From positions 1-48,043 of the forward strand of contig JAFKGI010000055.1 of NCBI GenBank assembly GCA_017307785.1: a DNA stretch of 48,043 bases. Reading direction: 5' to 3'. Origin of the DNA: Vulcanimicrobiota bacterium. GTDB lineage: Bacteria > Vulcanimicrobiota > Xenobia > Xenobiales > JADMJV01. Shown here piece after piece: positions 32,047 to 41,300 of this stretch (position 1 is its first letter; each line of letters starts with the position of its first letter). Made by a program: the position numbers and the translations under genes. The notes below the pieces were generated by a model. That model did no database searches. It saw nothing but the letters and a program-made list of their open reading frames with translations, and had not been told where the DNA came from.

Positions 32047-33306
32047 TTACACCGCGGCCAAAGTTTTATAACAGTCCAACATTTGCCGGCTCTCTGTTTC
32101 CCAATTCCAGCGCCGTTTGCATGCCTCGTGAGCACGCAAACCTTTTGCCTCACGCTCGGGATCGCGCCAGAGCTCCACGATGCCACGGGCCATGTCGCTG
32201 GGACTGAAGGGGTCGAAAAGCGAACCAATTTGTTCGCCCTCGATAAAGTGCCGCAAATCCGGTAAATCCGCCGCTGCGATGGGCAAACCGGCGAGCATGT
32301 ACTCGAACAGTTTGTTGGGCGTATTGAGGTAATGGTTGAGACAGGTGGGCAGAAAGGGAATCACTCCCAGGTCGGCTTCGGCGGCCCTCTGAATCATCTC
32401 CGAAGGATCACAGCGGTCCAGGATGAGGACGTTGTCCAAATCCTTGGCCAGGTGGCGCAGACCGGTTTCGGCCGAGCCAAAGCCGCGCAGGGCGATGGTC
32501 ACCTCGTTCTGGTATTGAGCCGAGGCGACCAGCTGCTCGAGACCGCGGTCGATGCCGAAGACCCCCTGGTAGAGGGCGATGGGCCGGCCTTCACGCTTTT
32601 TGCGGGCGGGAGCGGGCTGATATTGCTGGCAGTTGTGCAACACCAGCACTTCGCGACCGAGGCGCTGGCTCAGCACCTCCGCGAAAGGGCGGCTAACCGT
32701 CATGATGGCGTCGCAGTGGGGAGCCAGGCGGGCTTCCAGTTCGTCCCAGTAGGCAACGGTGGCCTGGGAGCGGATGAAGGGCTGGTCGGTCCAGAGTTCA
32801 TGCTCGTCCAGCACCAGCTTGGCGCCGCAGGCCCGGGAGGTATCGAAGGCGGCTTGCAGGGCGTCGAGATCCTGAGCGTGGCAGATGTCCGGCTTCCAGG
32901 CCGAGGCTTCGCGGGCCCAGACTTCGTTGATGCGGGCCACGTAGGCCAGGTAGTCGGCTTCACCGGGCAGGAAGTCCCGAGGCAAATCGCGCGGCGGCGG
33001 CGCGGGACAGGGGCGCACGGGGGGTCGATCGGACGGCATGCTGGGGAGGGGCCCGACTTCGTCGATGTGCGGTTTGGGTTTGCGCAGCTTACGCATCACC
33101 TGGTCGTCAAAAAAGCGCGTCAGTTGACTGCGCTGATCCTCGCGATAGATGTGATAGCCGGCTCGCTCCTCGCGTTGCGGCAAACCGGGTTCCAGGAAGG
33201 CGTAGACGCGCACCTGGTAGCCGTTCTGCACCAGTAAACTGGCCTGGCGGTGGGTGCGCAGATCCCCGTTGGCGGTGTTGAAAACGAAGAGCGCGACTTT
33301 TTTCAT
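32047..33306 (-). CDS. Family 4-like glycosyltransferase
   Basis: The 419-residue GT-B protein begins MKKVALFVFNTANGDLRTHRQ, has the acceptor-domain DICHAQDLDALQAA and LVLDEHELW, and the donor-side YQGVFGIDRGLEQLV, LGVIPFLPTCLNHYLNTPNK and LFEYMLAGLPI. A Pro-rich insertion lies near residues 85-110. The pattern resembles WbpH/WsaF-like cell-surface glycosyltransferases. Its ATG overlaps the stop of the carbamoyltransferase gene (ATGA), so the two enzymes are probably made together and may act on the same sugar. Confidence 0.88.
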   Translation of the reverse strand: MKKVALFVFNTANGDLRTHRQASLLVQNGYQVRVYAFLEPGLPQREERAGYHIYREDQRSQLTRFFDDQVMRKLRKPKPHIDEVGPLPSMPSDRPPVRPCPAPPPRDLPRDFLPGEADYLAYVARINEVWAREASAWKPDICHAQDLDALQAAFDTSRACGAKLVLDEHELWTDQPFIRSQATVAYWDELEARLAPHCDAIMTVSRPFAEVLSQRLGREVLVLHNCQQYQPAPARKKREGRPIALYQGVFGIDRGLEQLVASAQYQNEVTIALRGFGSAETGLRHLAKDLDNVLILDRCDPSEMIQRAAEADLGVIPFLPTCLNHYLNTPNKLFEYMLAGLPIAAADLPDLRHFIEGEQIGSLFDPFSPSDMARGIVELWRDPEREAKGLRAHEACKRRWNWETESRQMLDCYKTLAAV

Positions 33307-35030
33307 GCCTTGGTTACAAGCTGATCTTCGAGCACCAGGTGGGTCAAGTCGGAGCCGGTGAGCACTTCGAAAGCGTCGCAGGCGCCCATCACGATGGGCA
33401 GGCCATGCAAATTGAACGAAGTGTTGAGCACCACCCCTTTGCCTTTGAGCTCCTTGAAGTGGCGGATCATTTCGTAGAATCCGCCGTTGCTTTTCGAGTT
33501 GACGATTTGGGCGCGCGAGGTGTTGTCGTAGGCGTGCACGCCTGCCTGGTAGTCCTCGCGGCGATCGGTGGAGTCGAAGGTGTGCATCATGAAAGGCGAG
33601 AGGCGCTGGGGCAGCGAGTGGGGCACGTGGAGAAACTCACGGGCGTCTTCGAGCAGAATGGCCGGAGCGAAGGGCATCCAGAAATCGCGCTGCTTGATCA
33701 TCTTGTTGATGCGGGGAATGATGCGCAAATCGGAGGGGTCAGCGGTGATGGTGCGGTTGCCCAGGGCCCGCGCGCCAAACTCCATGGCACCCCGGCAGCG
33801 AGCCACCACCGTGCCCTGGGCGATCATTTCGGCGATGGTGCGATCGGGGTCGTCCAGCTTCTGGTAGTGGAGGCCCGGGTATTGCTGGCGGGCTTTGTCC
33901 AGGTCGAAGTCGGCTTTGGGTCCCAGGCAGAAGGTCTCGAACTCAATGCCCGCGCCGTGGTCGGCGGCGCGCTCGGCGTGGTAGGCCCAGACGGCGCCGA
34001 AGGGCAGCGTTTCGTCGCCGCAGGAGGGGAAGACGTCGAAGTAGCTGATCTCGGGCAGTGCGGCCAGGCGCTGGTTGGCTTTGACGTTCATGAAGACGCC
34101 GCCGGCGCAGACCACCCGCGGAATGCCGGTTTTGCGCACGATGCCGGCGATCCAGCGCACCAGCATTTCCTCGGTGAAGAACTGGAGGGCGCCGGCCAGG
34201 TTGTCGAAGCGCACGCGCTGGAAATCGCGGGCCAGGAAGGGAGCGCACTGGCCGGTCGAGACCGGCAGCTTGCAGTGGAACTTGAGTTCGTCCACCTCCA
34301 GATACTGGTGGAACGTGTCGATCCACTTCTGGCAGTAGTCTTTTTTGGCGTAAGCGGCCAGGCCCATGAGTTTGTATTCATGTTCATGCGGAGTCATGCC
34401 CATATAGTGAGTGACCCGCGAATAAAGGTTGCCCAGCGAGTGGCCGTAAGGGGTCTCGGCCAGCAGGGTGAGGCGACCTTCTTCGCCGACGTAGACGTGA
34501 GCGCAGGCATCGTCTCCCCCACCGTCCAGGGTGATGACCAGGTGGGCGTCTTTGGGGTTCTGGCGCAGGCCGAAGTAGGCCGAGGCGGCGTGGTTGAAAT
34601 GGTGGTGGGTGCGCACCAGCGGGCGCTGACCCAGACCGTGGTCGGCCAGGAAGTTCTCGATCTTTTGATTGGTGGGATCAGGGGGGTCGGGCTTCTTGCG
34701 CTCCGGAGTCAGGCGAGTATGCTTGATCTTCTCCCAGGTTCCGGGCTTTTTGGTCAGTTCTTCAATGGACTGCTCGGCGTTCTTGTTGTAGTTGGCGTGA
34801 AACTGCTCTTTGGTGAAACCGGGGCTTTTCAGGTTGGAGAGGCAGACGGCCTCGATGTCGGTGTGGCCCAGGCCCAGGTGCTGGAGGGTGAAGTCGAGGG
34901 CTTGATGGGGAAAGCCGACGTATTCTTTCTGGCGATTGACGCGCTCTTCCTGAAGGGCGAAGCGGATCTGTCCGTTTTCGCTGACCACCACCGAGCTGTT
35001 GATGCCCTCATTGATTCCTAAAACAACCAT
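33303..35030 (-). CDS. Carbamoyltransferase, NodU/CmcH family
   Basis: The 575-residue protein shows the two-domain NodU/CmcH layout. A TsaD-like N-terminal part has VVLGINEGINSSVVV, the His cluster THHHFNHAASAYFGL and ITLDGGGDDACAHVY. A YrdC-like C-terminal part has VVARCRGAMEFGARALGNR and LNTSFNLHGLPIV. Such enzymes transfer carbamoyl from carbamoyl phosphate to sugars, antibiotics or Nod factors. carAB, the carbamoyl phosphate synthase, lies about 2 kb away on the other strand, which may be chance. The gene is followed by the overlapping glycosyltransferase. Its upstream region is short, then the 60-bp repeat array begins. Confidence 0.93.
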   Translation of the reverse strand: MVVLGINEGINSSVVVSENGQIRFALQEERVNRQKEYVGFPHQALDFTLQHLGLGHTDIEAVCLSNLKSPGFTKEQFHANYNKNAEQSIEELTKKPGTWEKIKHTRLTPERKKPDPPDPTNQKIENFLADHGLGQRPLVRTHHHFNHAASAYFGLRQNPKDAHLVITLDGGGDDACAHVYVGEEGRLTLLAETPYGHSLGNLYSRVTHYMGMTPHEHEYKLMGLAAYAKKDYCQKWIDTFHQYLEVDELKFHCKLPVSTGQCAPFLARDFQRVRFDNLAGALQFFTEEMLVRWIAGIVRKTGIPRVVCAGGVFMNVKANQRLAALPEISYFDVFPSCGDETLPFGAVWAYHAERAADHGAGIEFETFCLGPKADFDLDKARQQYPGLHYQKLDDPDRTIAEMIAQGTVVARCRGAMEFGARALGNRTITADPSDLRIIPRINKMIKQRDFWMPFAPAILLEDAREFLHVPHSLPQRLSPFMMHTFDSTDRREDYQAGVHAYDNTSRAQIVNSKSNGGFYEMIRHFKELKGKGVVLNTSFNLHGLPIVMGACDAFEVLTGSDLTHLVLEDQLVTKA

Positions 35031-35068
35031 AGTTTCTGGCTTGGGTGGTGCCGAGAGGAAATCCTTTA

Positions 35069-35400
35069 AATGCCAGTTCCCGGCAAGTCGGGCCCGGGGC
35101 CGCGGAAATTGCCCGTTGCCGGTAAGTTTTACCGCCTGGCCGGCAAGTAGGGCCCGGGGCCGCGGAAATTGCCAGTTGCCGGTAAGTTTTACCGCCTGGC
35201 CGGCAAGTAGGGCCCGGGGCCGCGGAAATTACCAGTTCCCGGTAAGTCTTACCGCCTGGCCGGCAAGTAGGGCCCGGGGCCGCGGAAATTACCAAGACCC
35301 GGTAAATCTTACCGCCTGGCCGGCAAGTAGGGCCCAGCCGCCGGGAAATTGCCAGGGCCCGGTAAGTTTTACCGCCTGGCCGGCAAGTCCGGGCGGACCC
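35069..35400. repeat. Tandem array of five to six 60-bp units with conserved hairpins (family C)
   Basis: Units of exactly 60 bp recur from about 35069 to 35400. Each contains CGGTAA/TTACCG with a 3-base loop (GTT, GTC or ATC), nested in some units inside TTGCCGG/CCGGCAA, plus the odd palindrome GGCCCGGGGCC. Loop bases vary while stem bases stay fixed. As 60 is a multiple of three, 20-residue repeats can be read on both strands, but no gene start is visible. The array lies between the end of the DUF1697 gene and the start of the carbamoyltransferase gene, both on the minus strand, so it is upstream of the latter. Confidence 0.93.
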
Positions 35401-35418
35401 GGACCGGTTGAGTCCGGC

Positions 35419-35916
35419 CTAGCTCTTGCCGGTGTCCTCTGCCATTGCCAGAAGTTTGCGCAGGGTGTTGAGGTTGCGGCCCGTTCCGTCTTTCAGCCCC
35501 GGTGCTTTGAGTTTGGACTTGCCCATGCCGTTGGGGTAGTGAACGTAGACTTCTCTTTTCCCGGTGGAGAGCTCCTCGCCGTCGGGGGCCACCACCCCTC
35601 CCAGCTTCGGTTTATGGTCGAAGAAGACCACCTGGCAATCCTCGTAAGGATTGGACTTGAGAACCTGCTGGAGTTCGTCAGCGGTGCGCACGAAGACCGC
35701 GTAGGGCTTGCCCAGTTCTTTCTCGAGCAATGCTTCCAGCTCGGCCTTGACTTTGGCCTCGGTCAGCGAACTCTGAAGCACCAGGTTTCCGCTCTGAATG
35801 TAACTTTGAACCGTCTGGAATCCGGCTTCTTCACAGAGTTGGCGCAGGCGGGCCATGGCCAGTTTGCCGGTGCCTCCCACGTTGATGGCGCGCAGCAATG
35901 CGATGTAAGTGTGCAT
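35419..35916 (-). CDS. DUF1697 family protein
   Basis: The 165-residue protein matches DUF1697: YIALLRAINVGGTGKLAMA at the start, YIQSGNLVLQSS, then the beta-rich NPYEDCQVVFFDHKP and VYVHYPNGMGKSKL. It ends with a short helix, RNLNTLRKLLAMA. Length is normal. The biochemical role of this family is unknown; single-copy stand-alone genes are common. It is divergent from the beta-propeller protein gene with only 38 bases between the two starts. Confidence 0.92.
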   Translation of the reverse strand: MHTYIALLRAINVGGTGKLAMARLRQLCEEAGFQTVQSYIQSGNLVLQSSLTEAKVKAELEALLEKELGKPYAVFVRTADELQQVLKSNPYEDCQVVFFDHKPKLGGVVAPDGEELSTGKREVYVHYPNGMGKSKLKAPGLKDGTGRNLNTLRKLLAMAEDTGKS

Positions 35917-35954
35917 ATCCAGGATGTTCCCGAGTTGGATTAGAAATCCGCCCT

Positions 35955-36800
35955 GTGAAGAAGTGGCTCTGGGTGCTGCTCTGGGCCAGCGGCGTGGCGG
36001 CCCACCCGCTGCGCGACGGAAAGCTGCTGGTCACGTACACCTCTTACTCGGGACAGACGGCGATTCTGATGCTGGACCGACAGGGAGAATTCCACATGGT
36101 CCGCTCTTCCCGGGGGGAAGAGTTGCTCGACCCGAGCTGGGCGCCCGACGGCGGTATCTTCTATGTGGCGGCGACCGGCGAGTCGAGCCGGTTATGCTGG
36201 ATCAACGCTTCCGGTGAAGACGAAAGAGTGGTCGAGGAGTTTGCCGGCGGCAGGGCGTCCGGCCCCAGCCCCTCACCGGACGGTCAGCATTTGCTGCTCA
36301 CCGTGGTGGGCAAGGACGGGCTACCTCAGCTCTGGTTGGCCGACGGACAGGGTTCGGGAGCGCACGCGCTGGGCCCGAAGGGTGCCGGCGATCCCGCCTG
36401 GTCGGGAGATTCGCAGCAATTTGTAGCCGTTTTGGGCGAGAATCAACTGGTGGTCTACGACCTGGAAGGGCGGGCCGTGCGGAGCCTCCACTCGGGCCAG
36501 GAAAAGCTGCGGACTCCGGCCTGGAGCTCCGATGGCCGGCAGCTGGTGGTGTCCCGGGCCTACCACCTGGTCGACCTGGAGGGTCGGGAGCTGACCGCGG
36601 GCGATGCAACCGAGGCGAATCCGACGTTTGACGACCAGGGGCGGATTCTCTTCAATCGGGTGAGCGCGCGCGAGCTGTCGGTGTGGAGTTGCGAGCCGGA
36701 TGGCAAGAACCCCAAACTGGTGGTCGAGTATGCGGGCATCCAGGGCGCGGCCCGGCTGCTGTGGCTGAGCCTGCGAAGGATTCCCACCGCTGACCACTAA
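35955..36800 (+). CDS. Exported TolB-like beta-propeller protein
   Basis: The 281-residue protein has a signal peptide (KKWLWVLLWASGVAAHP) and repeated WD40-like/PD40 blades: LLDPSWAPDGGIFYV, GPSPSPDGQHLLLTVV, GDPAWSGDSQQFVAV and RTPAWSSDGRQLVVS. These are typical of the TolB C-terminal propeller, but without the TolB N-terminal domain or other Tol genes. It probably acts outside the cytoplasm as a binding scaffold. I chose the GTG at 35955 because it starts the signal peptide; no ribosome site is obvious. The next gene starts 10 bases after its stop. Confidence 0.83.
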   Translation: MKKWLWVLLWASGVAAHPLRDGKLLVTYTSYSGQTAILMLDRQGEFHMVRSSRGEELLDPSWAPDGGIFYVAATGESSRLCWINASGEDERVVEEFAGGRASGPSPSPDGQHLLLTVVGKDGLPQLWLADGQGSGAHALGPKGAGDPAWSGDSQQFVAVLGENQLVVYDLEGRAVRSLHSGQEKLRTPAWSSDGRQLVVSRAYHLVDLEGRELTAGDATEANPTFDDQGRILFNRVSARELSVWSCEPDGKNPKLVVEYAGIQGAARLLWLSLRRIPTADH

Positions 36801-36810
36801 AAGTCACAGC

Positions 36811-37191
36811 ATGCAAGCGAATCCCACCGAACGTCTCACTCGAGCGCTGGCCCAGGCCCGCCAGGCGCTGGCCAATCAGGATCTGGCCGCTTTGAGCGCT
36901 CTGCGCCAGGAGCTGAACGGCATCAGTCAGGCCGTCGAGGGCATTATGGCCATTTGGGACAAGATGCCGAAACACAATCTTGATCTGCAGTCTGTGGACG
37001 CCAACTTTTATTCGGCCGGGGAAATCTACCTGGACATCTGCGAGAAGCTGAACGAGGCCATTGATCGTAACAATGGCGCGGCTTTGGACGAGGTCGAAGG
37101 GTTATTGGCCAAGGCCGGTCGTCAGTTGATCAACGCCAACGACAAAGCTCAGAACGAGTTGCAAAAGCTGTCGCAAAAGCCGCAAACCTGA
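36811..37191 (+). CDS. Small all-helical protein, function unknown
   Basis: The 126-residue protein is predicted to be almost entirely alpha-helical (for example RLTRALAQARQALANQDLA and LDEVEGLLAKAGRQLI), with no signal or membrane segment and no recognisable family. It follows the beta-propeller gene by 10 bases, so it is probably cotranscribed with it. A perfect 10-bp hairpin covers its stop codon. Cytoplasmic location is inferred. Confidence 0.72.
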   Translation: MQANPTERLTRALAQARQALANQDLAALSALRQELNGISQAVEGIMAIWDKMPKHNLDLQSVDANFYSAGEIYLDICEKLNEAIDRNNGAALDEVEGLLAKAGRQLINANDKAQNELQKLSQKPQT

Positions 37192-37207
37192 ACGACTTTC
37201 AGGTTTG
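37183..37207 (+). terminator. Hairpin over the stop codon of the small helical protein gene
   Basis: CAAACCTGAA (37183-37192) and TTCAGGTTTG (37198-37207) form a perfect 10-bp stem with loop CGACT. No T-run follows, so it may be a terminator of weak type or part of the carA leader; a second dyad, ACCCCCG/CGGGGGT, lies just before the carA ribosome site. Confidence 0.45.
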
Positions 37208-37264
37208 ACCCCCGGGCCGCCTGTGCATGCTATTAGCTGAACTCGGGGGTGTCGGAGGATTATC

Positions 37265-38395
37265 GTGTCTGGATCGCTTACTTATGCCGCTTTGTGCCCG
37301 GCAACCACAGGCAAAAAGGCCTGGTTACAGTTGGAAGACGGAACTCGTTTTGAAGGTCTGGCTGCCGGCCTACCCGGCTATCGCCTCGGCGAGGTGGTTT
37401 TTTCTACCGGAATGACCGGGTATCAGGAGCTGCTCACCGACCCGTCTTACAGCGGTCAGATTCTAGTCTCCACCGTTTCTCACGTGGGCAACGTGGGCGT
37501 CACCCAGCGTGACAATGAGTCGCACCGCTGCTGGCTGCAAGGCTATGCGGTTCAGGATATGAGCTCGTTCTACAGCAACTGGCGCGCCCAAAAGGGTCTG
37601 CCCGAATGGCTGCGCGAGCAGGAAGTGGTGGCCATCAGCGGTCTGGACACGCGCGCACTGGTGCGTCACCTGCGCTCGCAGGGCTGCATGCGCGGGGTGC
37701 TCTGGCACGAGGGCACCCTGGAGAACGTGGAAGAGCAACTGGCTGCCTGGCCCAAGATGGAAGGCAGCAATCTGGTGGACGCGGTCAGTCCGGCTCAGGT
37801 GCAGTTTTACGGCAAAGGCGAAGGCCGCCCCCGAGTGGTGGCGCTGGACTGCGGCATGAAAGAAGAAATGCTGCAGTTGCTGCTGGCCCAGGGCTTTGAA
37901 GTGGTGCGCGTTCCGGCCCGCACCAGCGCCGCCCAGATTATGGAGTTCCAGCCCAGCGGCGTGTTTCTCTCGAATGGACCGGGCGACCCGGCCGCTCTGC
38001 CCGGCATCGTGGGTTGCGTGAAAGAACTGATGGGCCGCGTGCCCATGTTCGGCATCTGCCTGGGCCATCAGCTGCTGGGCCTGGCCCTGGGCGCCACCAC
38101 CTACAAACTGAAGTATGGCCATCGCGGCTGCAACCAGCCGGTGCTGCACATTCCCAGCGGTCGGGTGGAAGTGACCACCCAGAACCACGGCTTCGCGGTC
38201 GACGAGAAATCGCTGCCCGGCAAAGCCACCCTGACCCACAAGAACTTGAACGACGGCACCTGTGAAGGTCTGGAATGCGCGGAAGCGCGCGCTTTCTCGG
38301 TGCAGTATCATCCGGAGAACGCGCCCGGTCCGCACGACTCGCGCTATCTCTTCGAAAAATTTTGGTCTCTGATTGGAACCCTGCAGCATGCCTAA
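37265..38395 (+). CDS. carA: Carbamoyl phosphate synthase, small (glutaminase) subunit
   Basis: The 376-residue protein has the CarA N-terminal domain (FSTGMTGYQELLTDPSYSGQ) and the class I glutamine amidotransferase domain with the nucleophile in FGICLGHQLLGLALG and the catalytic His in QYHPENAPGPHDS. It supplies ammonia from glutamine to CarB for carbamoyl phosphate, used in pyrimidine and arginine synthesis. GGAGGA precedes the GTG start. carB begins 8 bases before the carA stop. The leader between 37192 and 37264 can form a GACCCCCG/CGGGGGT stem near the ribosome site, possibly regulatory. Confidence 0.97.
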   Translation: MSGSLTYAALCPATTGKKAWLQLEDGTRFEGLAAGLPGYRLGEVVFSTGMTGYQELLTDPSYSGQILVSTVSHVGNVGVTQRDNESHRCWLQGYAVQDMSSFYSNWRAQKGLPEWLREQEVVAISGLDTRALVRHLRSQGCMRGVLWHEGTLENVEEQLAAWPKMEGSNLVDAVSPAQVQFYGKGEGRPRVVALDCGMKEEMLQLLLAQGFEVVRVPARTSAAQIMEFQPSGVFLSNGPGDPAALPGIVGCVKELMGRVPMFGICLGHQLLGLALGATTYKLKYGHRGCNQPVLHIPSGRVEVTTQNHGFAVDEKSLPGKATLTHKNLNDGTCEGLECAEARAFSVQYHPENAPGPHDSRYLFEKFWSLIGTLQHA

Positions 38396-41300
38396 GCGCG
38401 ACGATTTGAAAACCATTCTGGTCCTGGGCTCGGGCGGCATCGTCATCGGCCAGGCCTGTGAATTCGACTATTCCGGCACGCAGGCCATCAAAGCGCTGCG
38501 CCAGGACGGCTACCGGGTGGTGCTGGTCAACAGCAATCCGGCCACCATCATGACCGACCCGGAGCTGGCCGACCGCACCTACATCGAGCCCCTGACCGTG
38601 CCGGCCGTCAGCGCCATCGTGGAAAAAGAGCGCCCCTGCGCGGTGCTGCCGACGGTGGGCGGGCAGACCGCCCTGAACCTGACCCTGGACCTGGCCGAAG
38701 CCGGTATCTGGGAAAAGTACAACGTGGAAGTGCTGGGCGCCCCGCTGGACGCCATTCGTCTGGCCGAAGACCGCCAGCGTTTCCGTCAGGCCATGCTCGA
38801 CATCAACGTCGACGTGCCCGAAAGCGTGACCGTGCAGAACGTCGAGGACGCTCTCGAGTTTGCCGGCAAGGTCGGCTACCCGGTGATCGTGCGCCCCTCC
38901 TTTACGCTGGGCGGCAGCGGTGGCGGCATGGCCTTCAGCCAGGAAGAGCTGGAACAGATTTGCGGCAACGGTCTGCGCGAATCTCCCGTGACCCAGGTGC
39001 TGGTCGAGCAGTCGGTGCTGGGCTGGAAAGAATACGAATTGGAAGTCATCCGCGACAAAGCCGATAACTTCATCGTGGTCTGCTCCATCGAGAATCTCGA
39101 CCCTATGGGCGTGCACACCGGAGACAGCATCACCGTGGCCCCGGCTCAGACGCTGGCCGACCGCGAGTATCAGGCCATGCGCAATTGCGCCCGCCAGATT
39201 ATGAACAAAGTGGGCGTGGCCACTGGCGGCTCCAACGTGCAGTTCGGCGTGTGCCCCAACACCGGTCGCCTGGTGGTGATCGAAATGAATCCTCGCGTCA
39301 GTCGCTCCTCGGCGCTGGCCTCCAAAGCCACCGGTTTTCCGATCGCCAAAGTGGCCGCCAAGCTGGCCGTCGGCTACACGCTGGACGAAATCCAGAACGA
39401 CATCACCGGCACCACCCCCTGTTCGTTCGAGCCCTCCATCGACTACGTCGTCGTAAAAATTCCCCGCTGGGACTTCGCCAAGTTCCCGGGCGCCAACAAC
39501 AAGCTGGGTCCGCAGATGAAGTCGGTGGGCGAAGTGATGGCCCTGGGCCGTAACTTCTGCGAGTCGCTGCAGAAGGCGTTGACCTCGCTGGAAGTCGGCT
39601 TTGACGGCCTGACGCCCGCTCCAGCCGGCACTCCGCTCTATCCCAACCCTTACCGCTTGCTCGCCCTGGCCGACGAGCTGCGCAACGGGGCCACCATGGC
39701 CGACATGCTGGAGAAAACCTCGGTCGATCCGTGGTTCTTGCATCAGCTCGAGCGCCTTATCGAGCTGGAGAAGCGCATCGTGGCCGGTCCGCTGGACGAA
39801 GCTCTGATGCGCGAAGCCAAGGCACTGGGCTTCTCCGACGTGGCGCTGGGACGCCTCACCGGTCAGACGCAAAAGCAAGTGCGCCAGTTGCGTCAGGGCA
39901 TGGGCATTCGTCCGGCTTATCAAAGCGTGGACACCTGCGCGGCCGAGTTTCCGGCCACTACTCCTTATCTCTATTCGAGCTATCAGGCCCGCGTTTCCGA
40001 GGCCGAGCCCAGCGACCGCAAAAAGGTCATCATCCTGGGCAGCGGACCCAACCGCATCGGCCAGGGCATCGAGTTTGACTATTGCTGCGTGCACGCTTCC
40101 TGGGCGCTGCGCGATATGGGCATCGAGAGCATCATGATCAACTGCAACCCGGAGACGGTGAGCACCGACTATGACACCTCCGATCGCCTCTATTTCGAGC
40201 CGCTGGTGGTGGAACACGTGCTGGAAATCATCGACCGCGAATCTTCGCGCGGTGAGCTTCTGGGCGTGATCGTGCAACTGGGCGGCCAGACCCCGCTGAA
40301 GCTGGTGCAGCCGCTGGTGGACGAGGGCGTCAAGCTTTTGGGCACTTCGGCCGACGCCATCGCCTGGGCCGAAGACCGCCAGCGCTTTTCGGAGCTGATC
40401 GAACGGTTGGAATTGCAGCAGCCGCGTTCGGCCACGGCCCTGGATCTGGCCGGCGTGGAGCAGTGTGCCGAGAAGCTGGGCTATCCGCTGTTGCTGCGTC
40501 CCTCCTACGTTTTGGGTGGACGAGCCATGGCCATCGTCGAGCAGCCGGCCCAGTTGCGCCCGCTGGCTGAAGCGGCCATCGAAGTTTCCCAGGGTCATCC
40601 GGTGCTGGTGGATCAGTTCCTGGAAGATGCCGTGGAAGTGGACGTCGACTGTCTGGGCGACGGAGAGCAGGTGGTCATCGCCGGCGTGCTCCAGCACATT
40701 GAGGAAGCCGGTGTGCACTCGGGCGATTCCGCCTGCGTGATTCCGCCCTACAAGGTGAGCCTTTTCCACCTGGAATTGATCCGCGACGCCGTGCATCAGC
40801 TGGGCCGAGCTCTGCAAGTGCGCGGTCTGATGAACGTGCAGCTGGCCATTCAGGAAGACCAGGTCTACGTGCTCGAGGTCAATCCGCGCGCTTCGCGCAC
40901 CCTGCCCTTCCTGGCCAAGGCCACTCGCCTGCCGCTGGCGCGTCTCTCGACCCGCTTGATGCTGGGCGAGTCTCTGGCCGACATCGGCTTCCTGCAGGAA
41001 CCGTCCGTCGATGGGTTCTACGTGAAAGAGGCCCTGCTGCCGTTCCGCAAGTTCCCGGGCAGTGACCCCAAGCTAGGTCCGGAAATGCGCTCCACCGGCG
41101 AGGTCATGGGCCAGGACCGCGACTTCGGATGGGCTTTCGCCAAGTCGCAGATTGCGGCCGGTTGTCCGCTTCCCACCGAGGGTTCGGTACTGATCACGGT
41201 CAACGACTACGACAAAGCCACGGCCATCAAGGTGGCCCGCGAACTGAACCGCATGGGCTTTTCGCTGGTGGCCACGCCGGGAACAGCTGCGGCCCTGCGC

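Noticed and set aside
33339..35021. A 560-codon open frame antisense to the carbamoyltransferase gene
   Set aside because: The carbamoyltransferase motifs are all on the minus strand; the opposite frame has low-complexity composition and no recognisable domain.
35069..35400. 60-bp repeat array considered as a CRISPR array
   Set aside because: There are no unique spacers: the whole 60-bp unit repeats with small changes, and no cas genes are near. The same holds for the 49-bp array.
37938..40817. A 959-codon open frame antisense to carB
   Set aside because: carB is complete and unmistakable on the other strand; the antisense frame follows from high third-position GC.
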